Assembly: GCA_023384095.1 (NCBI GenBank)
Contig: JAHDXT010000043.1
Location: 1 to 32,080, forward strand
DNA: 32,080 nucleotides
Direction: 5' to 3'
DNA from: Hyphomicrobiaceae bacterium
Lineage (GTDB): Bacteria > Pseudomonadota > Alphaproteobacteria > Rhizobiales > Hyphomicrobiaceae
The notes under the pieces: generated by a model
Database searches by the model: none
Told to the model about the DNA's origin: nothing
Seen by the model: only the letters and a program-made list of their open reading frames with translations
Program-made: the position numbers and the translations under genes
Shown: piece after piece, positions 1-7,659 of the stretch
How the letters are laid out: every line of letters starts with the position of its first letter
How positions within the stretch are numbered: position 1 is the first letter of the stretch

Positions 1-1
1 A

Positions 2-118
2 CTGATCCTGGGTGTGAAGTTCGCCGACGGGTTGGAGGTGGTGCCCAAGCGCACCCGCCGGCCAGCCCGCTACAGCCGCCGCCTGACCGCCCCGGCCGTC
101 ACCAACTTCCGGCGATAG
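2..118 (+). CDS. 3' end of an unidentified gene (partial)
   Basis: An open frame enters from the left edge and stops at TAG 116-118, giving 38 residues that end in a very basic tail (VPKRTRRPARYSRR, then LTAPAVTNFRR). I do not recognise the family; the visible part is too short. The basic tail would fit a nucleic-acid-binding protein, but that is only a guess. A palindrome follows two bases after the stop, so this is probably a genuine gene end and not a chance open frame. Confidence 0.45.
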   Translation: MILGVKFADGLEVVPKRTRRPARYSRRLTAPAVTNFRR

Positions 119-119
119 C

Positions 120-136
120 TCGCGTGATTCACGCGA
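120..136. terminator. Palindrome just after the first stop codon, possible terminator
   Basis: TCGCGTGATTCACGCGA is a perfect palindrome with 8-base arms around a central T, starting two bases after the TAG at 116-118. It can form a GC-rich hairpin at the end of the partial gene. No T-run follows, so Rho-independent termination is not established. It could also be a protein-binding palindrome. Between it and 318 I see no gene. Confidence 0.35.
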
Positions 137-317
137 CGGCGAGTACGATCTCATTCCGCTCCGGCTGAGGTTGGAGGCCGAGAGCGTCTCGGGCGATAAT
201 AGATGAGGACGGCGCCCGAATTTGAACCTTCCACGGCGCAAGCTCGATCGTAGTAATCGGCGATGGCGTCGGCGGTCGACGCCGCGTGCTTTGGCCCGCT
301 AGGATAGCTATTGGGAG

Positions 318-1178
318 CTACCCCTTGAATACCTGCTCCCGATGGAACCGCAAGAACGACGGGTGCGGACGCAACGTCTCGTCGCAAGGCAGCAGTAGTC
401 GTGCCTCCGGGCGTATCAGGCGGGCCACGTCCTCAGGCACGCTTTGCGCCCGCAGTACGCGGTAGTCATCGTCGACCGAGATCAACCCGCGATCGAACAT
501 CCAGTGTAGCGTGCCGGACAACGCGATGCCGTTGCGCACCGAGTCGGGCCCCTCGCTCGCCACCGGCTTGATGTGCGCCGCCTGCACCTCGGGTCGGCCA
601 CCGCCGTTGATCAGCTTGAGCCCGCTGATCGCGCAGCGGTTGTCGTAGGCGAGCCGCACCTGCCTGCGGAATGCCTCGTCGCGGAACGGCCGCGTCAGTG
701 TCGTCTCGACCATCGGCCGTGAGCTCGCGCCGCCGTCGAACGGCTGCTGATCCTCGGCCATGCCGAGCGGCATGACGGGCGTAGCCGCTGAAGCGCCTGT
801 CCCCGACCCTAGCTCCGGGCCGAAGCCCGTTGCGAGGATCAGCTCGAACTCGCGATCCGGGATCGGCCGCACCGCGCGTCCGAACGCGCCCTTGCTGGTC
901 TGCCCGTCGGGCCGCATCAGCGCACTTTCGTAGTAGTGCGCGCCGTCGCGGAACGGCACCGGCCGATCAAGCTCGAGATAGTCGCTGACGAAGGCATAGA
1001 AGTGATCGACGAGCTTGGGATCGGGCTCAATGCCCATCCCGCGTGCCACCGCGAAATACGCCAGCCGCCCGCCCCGGCTCGACACATCTCCCGTCCGTCG
1101 CGGTTCGTAGTAGACGATCCAGTCGCCCACGGCCGCACGCGCCTGGCCGAGATACGTGCGCGGAAAATGATAGCGCAC
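318..1178 (-). CDS. HNH endonuclease domain protein (5' end interrupted)
   Basis: The product carries a C-terminal HNH nuclease domain at about residues 180-235. A Cys (NRCAISGL) is followed by AAHIKPVASEGPD, then RNGIALSGTLHWMFDRG, which supply the metal and catalytic His/Asn/His residues. The N-terminal half has conserved segments such as DWIVYYEPRR and contains no other domain I can name. Relatives are stand-alone nucleases of uncertain role, often in accessory DNA. The frame given starts at GTG 1178 (286 aa), but family-like sequence continues upstream in the same frame to ATG 1235 through a TAG codon. Only this shorter product can be made by normal translation, unless the TAG is an error. 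No methylase or restriction partner is adjacent. Confidence 0.8.
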   Translation of the reverse strand: MRYHFPRTYLGQARAAVGDWIVYYEPRRTGDVSSRGGRLAYFAVARGMGIEPDPKLVDHFYAFVSDYLELDRPVPFRDGAHYYESALMRPDGQTSKGAFGRAVRPIPDREFELILATGFGPELGSGTGASAATPVMPLGMAEDQQPFDGGASSRPMVETTLTRPFRDEAFRRQVRLAYDNRCAISGLKLINGGGRPEVQAAHIKPVASEGPDSVRNGIALSGTLHWMFDRGLISVDDDYRVLRAQSVPEDVARLIRPEARLLLPCDETLRPHPSFLRFHREQVFKG

Positions 1179-1235
1179 CTCCGGCAGGTCGTCCTACGTC
1201 GGGTTGACCTTGGTCGTGAAGACTGCCTTTGCCAT
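1179..1235 (-). pseudogene. Original N-terminus of the HNH gene, cut off by an amber codon
   Basis: From ATG 1235 the same frame reads MAKAVFTTKVNPT, then TAG at 1196-1194, then DDLPE, and joins the HNH protein without a frame change. The 19 codons before GTG 1178 look like real coding sequence, because the encoded style continues across the stop. A TAC or TAT codon changed to TAG would explain it. Whether this is a nonsense mutation or a base-call error cannot be told from the sequence. Confidence 0.7.
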
Positions 1236-1600
1236 GGTGTGCTTCGTCGCCCAAGATGGAGCCTTGAACCAACTTAGATACTGACAGCAGCGCGTTCTCT
1301 ATACCTCCAATACCGGACCCATCCGGCGTTCCCAACCCGCCTTCGCCGGTGGTTGGGATATTCGGTCGATGTCGGCTCGACTCTGGATCGCAACCTTGGT
1401 CGCATGACCCGATGCCAGAAAAGACGGCTAGGTATAATCGCTTATATATATCCCAGCGGGCCAACTTGAGCTGATAAAGCCACCCCATGACCGAATTCGG
1501 AATGCAGGGCTCGACGAAGCAAAAAAAACGCGCCACATCAGGCATTTCCCTGGCCGGATGCCGCTGCTCGATCCCCCTCATAACGCCGGCGCGCTTTATC
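1236..1600. other. 365-bp intergenic stretch, AT-richer than its surroundings
   Basis: No convincing gene is seen. The stretch holds a hairpin with 8-bp arms TCCCAACC (1330-1337) and GGTTGGGA (1351-1358). It also has a TATAAT at 1433-1438 without a good -35 element, the run TATATATA near 1443-1450, and an A8 tract near 1520. Its base composition differs from the flanking genes. It may contain the promoter of the HNH gene (minus) and could be a relic of inserted DNA. Confidence 0.4.
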
Positions 1601-2617
1601 CTAGCGCACGATGAATCCCGAGCTGATCGGGTCGTCGCGATCGATGATCCAACGGGCTGTGCCGAGAAGGCTTGCCGTACCTTTGACGGTCGGGCGGACG
1701 GCGGGCTGGGTGCCCAGAGTCGTCTCGCCGATGAGGCAGCCCTCGAATGTGCCAGTGCCCACCAGCCCTTCGGACTGGATCGGCTGGTTCAGCTCGAGCT
1801 GTCCCCGGGCGTGAAACATTGCCATCATGGCCGACGTCCCAGTGCCGCCCGGCGACCGGTCGAGCTGCCCTGCGCTGAACACGTGCACGTTCTTGTAGAA
1901 TGCACCAGGCAGCCGCCCCTCGTGCCAGAGCGTTACGAAATTGAAATTGCTGATGTGTCCTTCGGTCGGGTGCTGCAAAGCTATTTTCTCGCGCAGCATC
2001 TCGCGGGCCGTGACACCAACCTGCGAGAGGCGGGCGCCGTTTTCGGGGCCGATTTCGAGGCCCTTGCCGCGAATATCGATAATGCCGAAATAATTGCCGC
2101 CCCAGACGACGTCGGCGTCGACCCGACCCAGGTCCGGCACATCGAGTGGAATGTCCTGGGCTGCCACGTAGGCCGGCACGTTCTCGAACCGGCACCATAG
2201 GACACGATCGGCCTCGTGCGCGACCTCGCTCACGACCGGCCCGGCGGTGGTCTCGAAGCGGATCGTCGTTCGTCCCTCCTTACCTCTCGGCACCATCCCC
2301 AGCGCCACCATCGCCATCGAGACCGCGATCGTGCCGTGACCGCACATGTGCGAGTATTGGGTGCCGTCGATCCAGATGAGTCCGGCATCGAAGCCGGGCT
2401 CCGAAGGTGGTGTCAGGAAGACACCGAACATATCGCGATGGCCCCGTGGCTCGCGCATGAGGGCTGTTCGCAGCCAGTCGTAGTTCTCCTCGAGGAAGCG
2501 ACGTTTCTCCAGGATGCTCGAGCGCGGGGGATAGATCACGCCCGAATGAATAATGCAGGTCGGCTCACCCTCAGTGTGAGTGTAGATGACCTCGAAGGCT
2601 GTGCTGGATCGCATCAT
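1601..2617 (-). CDS. Proline racemase family protein (3-hydroxyproline dehydratase / hydroxyproline epimerase-like)
   Basis: The 338-residue product matches the proline racemase fold in length and motifs: HTEGEPT near residue 14, first catalytic motif MCGHGTI with Cys92, and second motif DRSPGGTGTSA at 253-263. Family members isomerise or dehydrate proline derivatives in the cytoplasm, using Cys/Cys, Ser/Cys or Cys/Thr pairs. Here the second position is Gly257 (codon 1849-1847), so classical two-base racemisation is unlikely. A dehydratase-type or altered reaction, or an inactive enzyme, is possible. The start at ATG 2617 gives the usual family length; the frame is open to ATG 2752, but that extension is Arg-rich and unlike the family. 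The gene is divergent from an importer operon that ends in an ornithine-cyclodeaminase-family gene, which supports a role in hydroxyproline-type catabolism. Confidence 0.85.
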   Translation of the reverse strand: MMRSSTAFEVIYTHTEGEPTCIIHSGVIYPPRSSILEKRRFLEENYDWLRTALMREPRGHRDMFGVFLTPPSEPGFDAGLIWIDGTQYSHMCGHGTIAVSMAMVALGMVPRGKEGRTTIRFETTAGPVVSEVAHEADRVLWCRFENVPAYVAAQDIPLDVPDLGRVDADVVWGGNYFGIIDIRGKGLEIGPENGARLSQVGVTAREMLREKIALQHPTEGHISNFNFVTLWHEGRLPGAFYKNVHVFSAGQLDRSPGGTGTSAMMAMFHARGQLELNQPIQSEGLVGTGTFEGCLIGETTLGTQPAVRPTVKGTASLLGTARWIIDRDDPISSGFIVR

Positions 2618-2678
2618 GCTGAGTAGTTGCCATTTTGCTTCGGTGCCGTCATAGTCGATGTATCCTTGGCGCAGGACG

Positions 2679-2688
2679 GTTTGCAAAC
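2679..2688. promoter_or_regulatory. Perfect palindrome in the divergent promoter region
   Basis: GTTTGCAAAC is a perfect 10-base palindrome between the proline-racemase-family gene (start 2617, minus) and the importer operon (start 2784, plus). Its position suits an operator for a regulator of both transcripts. No regulator gene is adjacent, so the protein that binds it is unknown. Confidence 0.35.
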
Positions 2689-2783
2689 GGTAGATCGCCG
2701 ACCGGACCAGGAACTCTAACCTACTCCTCGCCCGCCGCCTGCGTCGAGACATGAAAGACTAGGCGATACAAGGGAGGCTGCGC

Positions 2784-3827
2784 ATGGAACTTCGGCGAAT
2801 TCCAGTTCTGCTGGCCGCAACTGCTTTCCTGGCGACAACAGGAGCGGCTGAAGCACAACAGCGGCTAACGGTGGCGACATATGGCGGCAACTGGGGCGAG
2901 GCGCAAAAGGCCTGCATACTCGACCCGTTCGCCAAGTCGAGTGGCGTGCAGGTCATCCAGGAGACGAGCGTCTCGACCGTTACCTACAATAAGCTGAAGC
3001 AGCAAAAGGGAAACCCGGCGATCGACATCGCTTGGATTGACGGCGGCATTTCCGAGCTGGCCGCTGCCGACGGGGTGGTCGGTGCCATCGATCCTGCGAA
3101 GGTCCCAAACATCGCGGGGCTCATCGACGAGGCGGTCTATAGGACCAAGGACGGCAAGATCTACGCCTTGAGCACCGGCTTTTACGCACTGGGCATTGCC
3201 TACAATTCCAAGGACGTGAAGGCCCCGCCGCAGTCCTGGTGGGACCTTTGGAAGCCCGAGTATGCCGGCAAGGTGACGCTGCCAAGCCCGGTCAATGCCG
3301 CTGGCATTCCCTTGTTCGCGCACCTGATCAAGCTTACCGGCGGCACACTCGACAACCCGGCGGCCGCGGTCGAGAGACTCAGGGAGCTCAAGGTATCGAG
3401 CTATTACGACGCCTCGGGCGTTGCGCAGGCGGCGCTGCAGAGCGGCGAGGCCATTGCAGCCGCCTACTACAATACCGCGGCGTGGGCCATTGCCGACAAG
3501 GGTATCCCGATCGTATTCGTCGTCCCGAACGAGGGCGCGCCATCCGCCGATATCCGCGTCCACATCGCCGAGGGAACCAAGAACCTCGACGCCGCGCTAT
3601 CGTTCGTCAACTACACGGTGAGCGATGAGGCCATGAACTGCCTCGCTGAAAGACTTTATGTCGGGCCTCCGATCAAGAATTCGAAGATCTCGGACAAGGC
3701 GAAGGAGAGAATGCCCTGGGGAGCCGGCGGTACGGTCAAAAACCTCGCTATTCCCAACTGGGACGCCATCAACGCCAAGCGTCAGGCGCTGACCGAGGTC
3801 TGGAACCGGCAAGTTGCCGGCAGATGA
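2784..3827 (+). CDS. Periplasmic substrate-binding protein of a PotD-like ABC importer
   Basis: The 347-residue protein begins with a signal peptide (MELRR, then a hydrophobic stretch ending TTGAAEAQQ, cleavage near residue 24). LTVATYGGNWGEAQ follows, the usual opening of the extracellular solute-binding family 1/8 that serves putrescine/spermidine-like importers. It would capture the substrate in the periplasm for the ATPase and permeases encoded next. GGGAGG lies eight bases before ATG 2784 and fixes the start. Substrate cannot be read from the sequence; polyamine, opine or modified amino acids are all known for the family. The divergent racemase-family gene and the downstream cyclodeaminase-family gene point to a proline-like or basic amino acid. 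Confidence 0.9.
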   Translation: MELRRIPVLLAATAFLATTGAAEAQQRLTVATYGGNWGEAQKACILDPFAKSSGVQVIQETSVSTVTYNKLKQQKGNPAIDIAWIDGGISELAAADGVVGAIDPAKVPNIAGLIDEAVYRTKDGKIYALSTGFYALGIAYNSKDVKAPPQSWWDLWKPEYAGKVTLPSPVNAAGIPLFAHLIKLTGGTLDNPAAAVERLRELKVSSYYDASGVAQAALQSGEAIAAAYYNTAAWAIADKGIPIVFVVPNEGAPSADIRVHIAEGTKNLDAALSFVNYTVSDEAMNCLAERLYVGPPIKNSKISDKAKERMPWGAGGTVKNLAIPNWDAINAKRQALTEVWNRQVAGR

Positions 3828-3860
3828 TGGAATGTCGGCGCAGGCCAGTGCGAGGCCCGA

Positions 3861-4931
3861 ATGAGCAATGATGACGTCGTTGTCGTTGATCGCCTTGTAA
3901 AGCGGTATGGCAAGGTAACAGCTCTCAACGGCGTCTCCCTCGATGTGCAGAGGGGAGAATTCATTGCTCTGCTCGGCCCGAGTGGCTGCGGTAAGACGAC
4001 TCTGCTTAGAGCGGTCGCTGGTTTCGTCGAGCCCACCTCCGGCGAAATCCGGATCAACGGGCGTTCGATGACCGTCGTTCCTCCGAACCTCCGGCCGGTC
4101 AATACCGTGTTTCAGCAGTACGCCCTGTTTCCGCACATGTCGGTGGTCGACAATGTTGCGTTCGGCCCGCGGCGGCAGCGCCTGCCGGCACGAGAGGTGG
4201 AGAAGCGGGTGTCCGAGGCGCTGGACATGGTTGGACTTGCCTCCCTGGGCGCGCGATTTCCGCGCGAGCTGTCGGGGGGCCAGCAGCAGAGGGTCGCACT
4301 TGCCCGTGCGCTAGTGAACCAGCCGGAGGTCTTGCTTCTCGACGAGCCACTAGGGGCGCTCGACCTCAAGCTACGGAAGCGGATGCAAGTCGAGCTCAAG
4401 CGACTGCATCAACAGCTCGGCATGACGTTCCTGTTCGTCACGCACGACCAGGAGGAAGCGCTCGCGATAGCTGACCGTATCGGCGTCATGCGGGACGGAG
4501 ACATCGTTCAGCTCGGCAGCGGCGCGGAAATCTATCGAAACCCCGCGACGCGTTACGTCGCCGATTTCATCGGGGAAGCGAACCTGCTCGACTGTTGCAG
4601 CGATAGCGACGGCTCCGTCCGTCTCGCTCCTGATGGTCCGTTGCTCCCTTATCGCGCAGCGGCAGGCGGATTGCGCGACGTCTCACTGATGATCCGTCCC
4701 GAGGACATGCAGGTCGGCGCAACTGCCCGCGGTGAGGATTGCGTCGCGCTTTCGGCGACGCTCAATGACAAGGTGTTCATCGGAGCGACGTGGCGGCTGT
4801 ACTTTGTCATTGCCAATGGGCAGGAGATTGCGGCCGAGCCCGGCTACAACCCGGCCGCCGAGCGGCTGCAGCCAGGCGAGATGACCACGGTGCATTGGCG
4901 GCGGGATGCTGCTCGCCTGTTGCAGACCTGA
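3861..4931 (+). CDS. ABC importer ATPase, PotA-like
   Basis: The 356-residue protein has all ATPase motifs: Walker A GPSGCGKT at 39-46, Q-loop FQQYALFP near 90, signature LSGGQQQR near 140, Walker B LLLDEPLGALD near 160 and H-loop THDQEEA near 197. The C-terminal ~120 residues form a TOBE_2-type region, typical of polyamine/iron-type importers. It would energise the two permeases encoded downstream. It follows the binding protein by 33 bases and precedes the first permease by 14, so all are probably cotranscribed. Confidence 0.93.
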   Translation: MSNDDVVVVDRLVKRYGKVTALNGVSLDVQRGEFIALLGPSGCGKTTLLRAVAGFVEPTSGEIRINGRSMTVVPPNLRPVNTVFQQYALFPHMSVVDNVAFGPRRQRLPAREVEKRVSEALDMVGLASLGARFPRELSGGQQQRVALARALVNQPEVLLLDEPLGALDLKLRKRMQVELKRLHQQLGMTFLFVTHDQEEALAIADRIGVMRDGDIVQLGSGAEIYRNPATRYVADFIGEANLLDCCSDSDGSVRLAPDGPLLPYRAAAGGLRDVSLMIRPEDMQVGATARGEDCVALSATLNDKVFIGATWRLYFVIANGQEIAAEPGYNPAAERLQPGEMTTVHWRRDAARLLQT

Positions 4932-4945
4932 CGTGGGGTGGCTTT

Positions 4946-5788
4946 ATGCGCATCACGTCGACCAATGCTGCATTCTTGATGCTCGGACCGGTCGCCTTCT
5001 TCGTGCTTTTCTTCCTGGCGCCGTTCTCCGTGCTGGTGGGCGAGAGCTTCATGCGTCCCGACGGCGGCTGGACGCTGGCGAATTACACCGCGGTCCTCGG
5101 CGACGCCTATTACTGGGGCGCACTCCTGAACACGCTTCTGATCGCCTTCTGGGTTTCCGTGGTCTGCTTCCTCCTCGGCTACCCTCTGGCCTATTACACC
5201 ATCTTCCATGCGCGCTCTGTTTGGGTGCGGCGTCTGATCTATGTGCTGCTTGTGACGCCATTGTTTACCAGCAACATCGTCCGCGCCTTTGGCTGGATCG
5301 TGATCCTGGGGCGACGCGGCATCGTCAATGAGAGCCTGCTCAGCATTGGCCTGATCGAGACGCCTCTCGACATCCTCTACAGCAAGCTCAGCATCATCAC
5401 CGGGCTCGCCTACATCCTGCTGCCCGTCATGGTGCTGTCCGTCTGCAGCGTGCTGCAGGGAGTCGACCGGTCCCTGATCGAGGCGGCCCGGGACCTCGGG
5501 GCTCGCCCCTCACGCGCCTTCCTCGCGGTAACTTTCCCGCTCAGTCTTCCTGGTGTGGTGGCTGGCTCAATCATCGTGTTCGCACTCAGCGTCAGCGCCT
5601 ACGTCATCCCCAGCATCCTCAGCGGCGGGCGAGAGATGGTCACGCCGATACTGATCTTCCAGCAGTACACCGCGACATTCCGGCCGGATATCGGCGCCAC
5701 CCTGTCAGTGGTTCTGCTCGCCGTGACCCTGCTGCTGATCGGTGCTTATTTGCTGATCTTCGAGCGGCGCGTCCGGATGGCGGGGTGA
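4946..5788 (+). CDS. ABC importer permease, PotB-like
   Basis: The 280-residue inner-membrane protein has about six hydrophobic helices, the first right at the start (AAFLMLGPVAFFVLFFLAPF). The EAA-type loop contacting the ATPase reads IEAARDLGARPSRAFLAVTFPLSLPG. ATG 4946 is preceded by GTGGGGTGG and gives the usual family length. An earlier in-frame start would overlap the ATPase gene and add a non-membrane stretch. Its stop TGA (5786-5788) overlaps the next gene's ATG by one base. Confidence 0.92.
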   Translation: MRITSTNAAFLMLGPVAFFVLFFLAPFSVLVGESFMRPDGGWTLANYTAVLGDAYYWGALLNTLLIAFWVSVVCFLLGYPLAYYTIFHARSVWVRRLIYVLLVTPLFTSNIVRAFGWIVILGRRGIVNESLLSIGLIETPLDILYSKLSIITGLAYILLPVMVLSVCSVLQGVDRSLIEAARDLGARPSRAFLAVTFPLSLPGVVAGSIIVFALSVSAYVIPSILSGGREMVTPILIFQQYTATFRPDIGATLSVVLLAVTLLLIGAYLLIFERRVRMAG

Positions 5789-6624
5789 TGCGGAACATGC
5801 AGCAAAGGATTGCAGATCGTTTGGGCCGTCTGCTGATTGCCGGTATCAGCTGGGTTGTCGTTGCCTATCTGGCGCTGCCGCTCATCGTAGTCGTCGCCAT
5901 CTCATTCACCACCACCGAATACCTCAGGTTCCCGCCGCAGGGCGCGACTTTCCGATGGTATTGGCGATTCATCAGTGATCCGACGTTCGTGGAAGCATTC
6001 GTGCTTTCGGGTGGACTTGCTGCCGCGGCAACAGCAGCGGCATTGCTGCTTGGAATCCCAGCGGCGCTGGTGTTTGCCCGCAAGCGGTTTCCGGGCAGTG
6101 CCGCACTGAGCGCGGCCTTTCTATCCCCACTGGTGCTGCCGACGATCGTTCTCGGCGCGGCCATCCTTCAGTACGCCTCCGCGCTCGGCTTCGCGCGCAG
6201 CTTCTGGGCACTGTTCGCCGGTCATGTGGTGCTCGTGACGCCTTACGTGATCCGCACGACGCTTGCATCACTTTCGGGCATGGAAACAACAACGGAGGAG
6301 GCGGCACAAGACCTGGGCGCCACACCTGCCGAAACGTTCTTCCTGGTGACGCTGCCGCAGATCAAGCCCGGTGTCATTGCCGGCGCACTTTTCGCGTTCA
6401 TAAATTCCTGGATCAACGTCGAAGTCAGCATTTTCAATTCGACGGCGCAATTAGAGACCATTCCGGTGAAGCTGTTCAATTACATCCAGTTCAATATCGA
6501 CCCGACGCTGGCGGCCGTATCGGCGGCAACGATTTACATCGCGATCATTGCAGTGGTCGCCATCGACCTGTCGGTCGGGATCGAGAAAGCCGCCATCAAC
6601 ACCACTGCCGACACGCGGAATTGA
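5788..6624 (+). CDS. ABC importer permease, PotC-like
   Basis: This 278-residue six-helix membrane protein is the partner of the preceding permease. Its ATPase-contact loop is EEAAQDLGATPAETFFLVTLPQIKPG, and it has a Pro-rich helix-1 end (YLALPLIVVVAISFTTTEYL) typical of PotC. ATG 5788 overlaps the upstream stop as TGATG, which indicates translational coupling. A GTG directly before it (5785) is in frame and cannot be excluded as start. Together with the previous three genes it completes an importer. Confidence 0.92.
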   Translation: MRNMQQRIADRLGRLLIAGISWVVVAYLALPLIVVVAISFTTTEYLRFPPQGATFRWYWRFISDPTFVEAFVLSGGLAAAATAAALLLGIPAALVFARKRFPGSAALSAAFLSPLVLPTIVLGAAILQYASALGFARSFWALFAGHVVLVTPYVIRTTLASLSGMETTTEEAAQDLGATPAETFFLVTLPQIKPGVIAGALFAFINSWINVEVSIFNSTAQLETIPVKLFNYIQFNIDPTLAAVSAATIYIAIIAVVAIDLSVGIEKAAINTTADTRN

Positions 6625-6653
6625 CGGTCGGCGCTGCAGGAAAGTCAGAACCA

Positions 6654-7637
6654 GTGGCTACCGTGAGCGACGTTCTCTATCTCAACAGCACCGATCTCGA
6701 CGGCCTTGGCCTGGGTGTTGCCGAGATCGTGCCGGTGCTGGAGGCGATGTTCCGCCTGAGGGCGGCCGGAGGCACCATCATGCCGCCGAAAATCTTCTTT
6801 CATCGCCACGGCCCGCCCTTCTACAGCTCCATGGTCAGTGCTTCCCCGAAGCTCGGGTTTGCCGGATGTAAATGGCAGAGCGGTGATCCCGGGAACCCGG
6901 CACGCGGGTTGCCGTATATCCAGGGCTTGTTTCTCCTGTCTGAGGACGATACGGGGCAGCCCGTCGCAATCATGGATGCGAAGTGGATAACCGGAAACCG
7001 CACCGCCGCGGCCTCTGCTCTGGCTGCCAGGCACCTGGCCAGAAAAGATGCGAACAGCCTGGCCATACTTGGCTGCGGCCTGCAGGGCCGCAAGAACCTG
7101 GAAGCCCTCAAAGGCGTGCTGCCGAGCCTGACCCACTGCCGGGCTTATGACATCGTGCCGGAGCGGGAGGCGGCGTTCGTCCAGGAAATGCAGGGGCGCT
7201 GGGGTACCCAGGTCACCGGAACGGGCAGCGCCGAGCGGGCGGTGCGCGGGGCGGATATCATCATCACGGCTGGGCCGATCGAGCAGTCGCGCCGCGCTTG
7301 TCTGCTGCCGGAATGGCTCGCGCCCGGCAGTCTGACCATTACGCTGGATTACGATTCCTACATCACCGATGCGGCCATCGCCGCCATGGATCTGGTGCTG
7401 ACCGACGACTACGGACAGATCGAGGATGCCCGAATTCACGAGGGCAAGTTCACAGGCGTCCACCGCGTCGATGCCGAGCTGGCGGAACTCCTCACCTCGG
7501 GCAAAGGGCAGCGCATGAATGATGCCCAGCGCATTCTCGTCTTCAATCTCGGTATCGCCCTCGAGGACCTTGCCACGGGGGTCGAAATCCTGAAGCGGGC
7601 GCGGGCCCGGAACATCGGCACACGATTGTCGCCATGA
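6654..7637 (+). CDS. Ornithine cyclodeaminase / mu-crystallin family protein
   Basis: The 327-residue protein shows the family's substrate region (GCKWQSGDPGNPARGLPYIQG), the motif MDAKWITGNRTAAAS and a Rossmann NAD(P) site LAILGCGLQGRKNLEA. Family members are ornithine cyclodeaminases, alanine dehydrogenases, or reductases of cyclic imines such as pyrroline-2-carboxylate. GTG 6654 has AGGAAAG (6638-6644) at nine bases and is my preferred start. A TTG at 6621 overlapping the upstream stop, and GTG 6663, are alternatives. It ends the importer operon. With the divergent proline-racemase-family gene it would make a dehydratase plus reductase pair for 3-hydroxyproline; that assignment is inference. 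Confidence 0.88.
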   Translation: MATVSDVLYLNSTDLDGLGLGVAEIVPVLEAMFRLRAAGGTIMPPKIFFHRHGPPFYSSMVSASPKLGFAGCKWQSGDPGNPARGLPYIQGLFLLSEDDTGQPVAIMDAKWITGNRTAAASALAARHLARKDANSLAILGCGLQGRKNLEALKGVLPSLTHCRAYDIVPEREAAFVQEMQGRWGTQVTGTGSAERAVRGADIIITAGPIEQSRRACLLPEWLAPGSLTITLDYDSYITDAAIAAMDLVLTDDYGQIEDARIHEGKFTGVHRVDAELAELLTSGKGQRMNDAQRILVFNLGIALEDLATGVEILKRARARNIGTRLSP

Positions 7638-7659
7638 GCGGGGGCTGCCGGGGCCGGTG

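Noticed and set aside
1433-1438. TATAAT as a sigma-70 promoter on the plus strand
   Set aside because: No acceptable -35 lies 16-18 bases upstream and no gene follows on the plus strand.
1487-2200. A 237-codon plus-strand open frame starting in the AT-rich gap
   Set aside because: Most of it is antisense to the proline-racemase-family gene, and no motif is visible.
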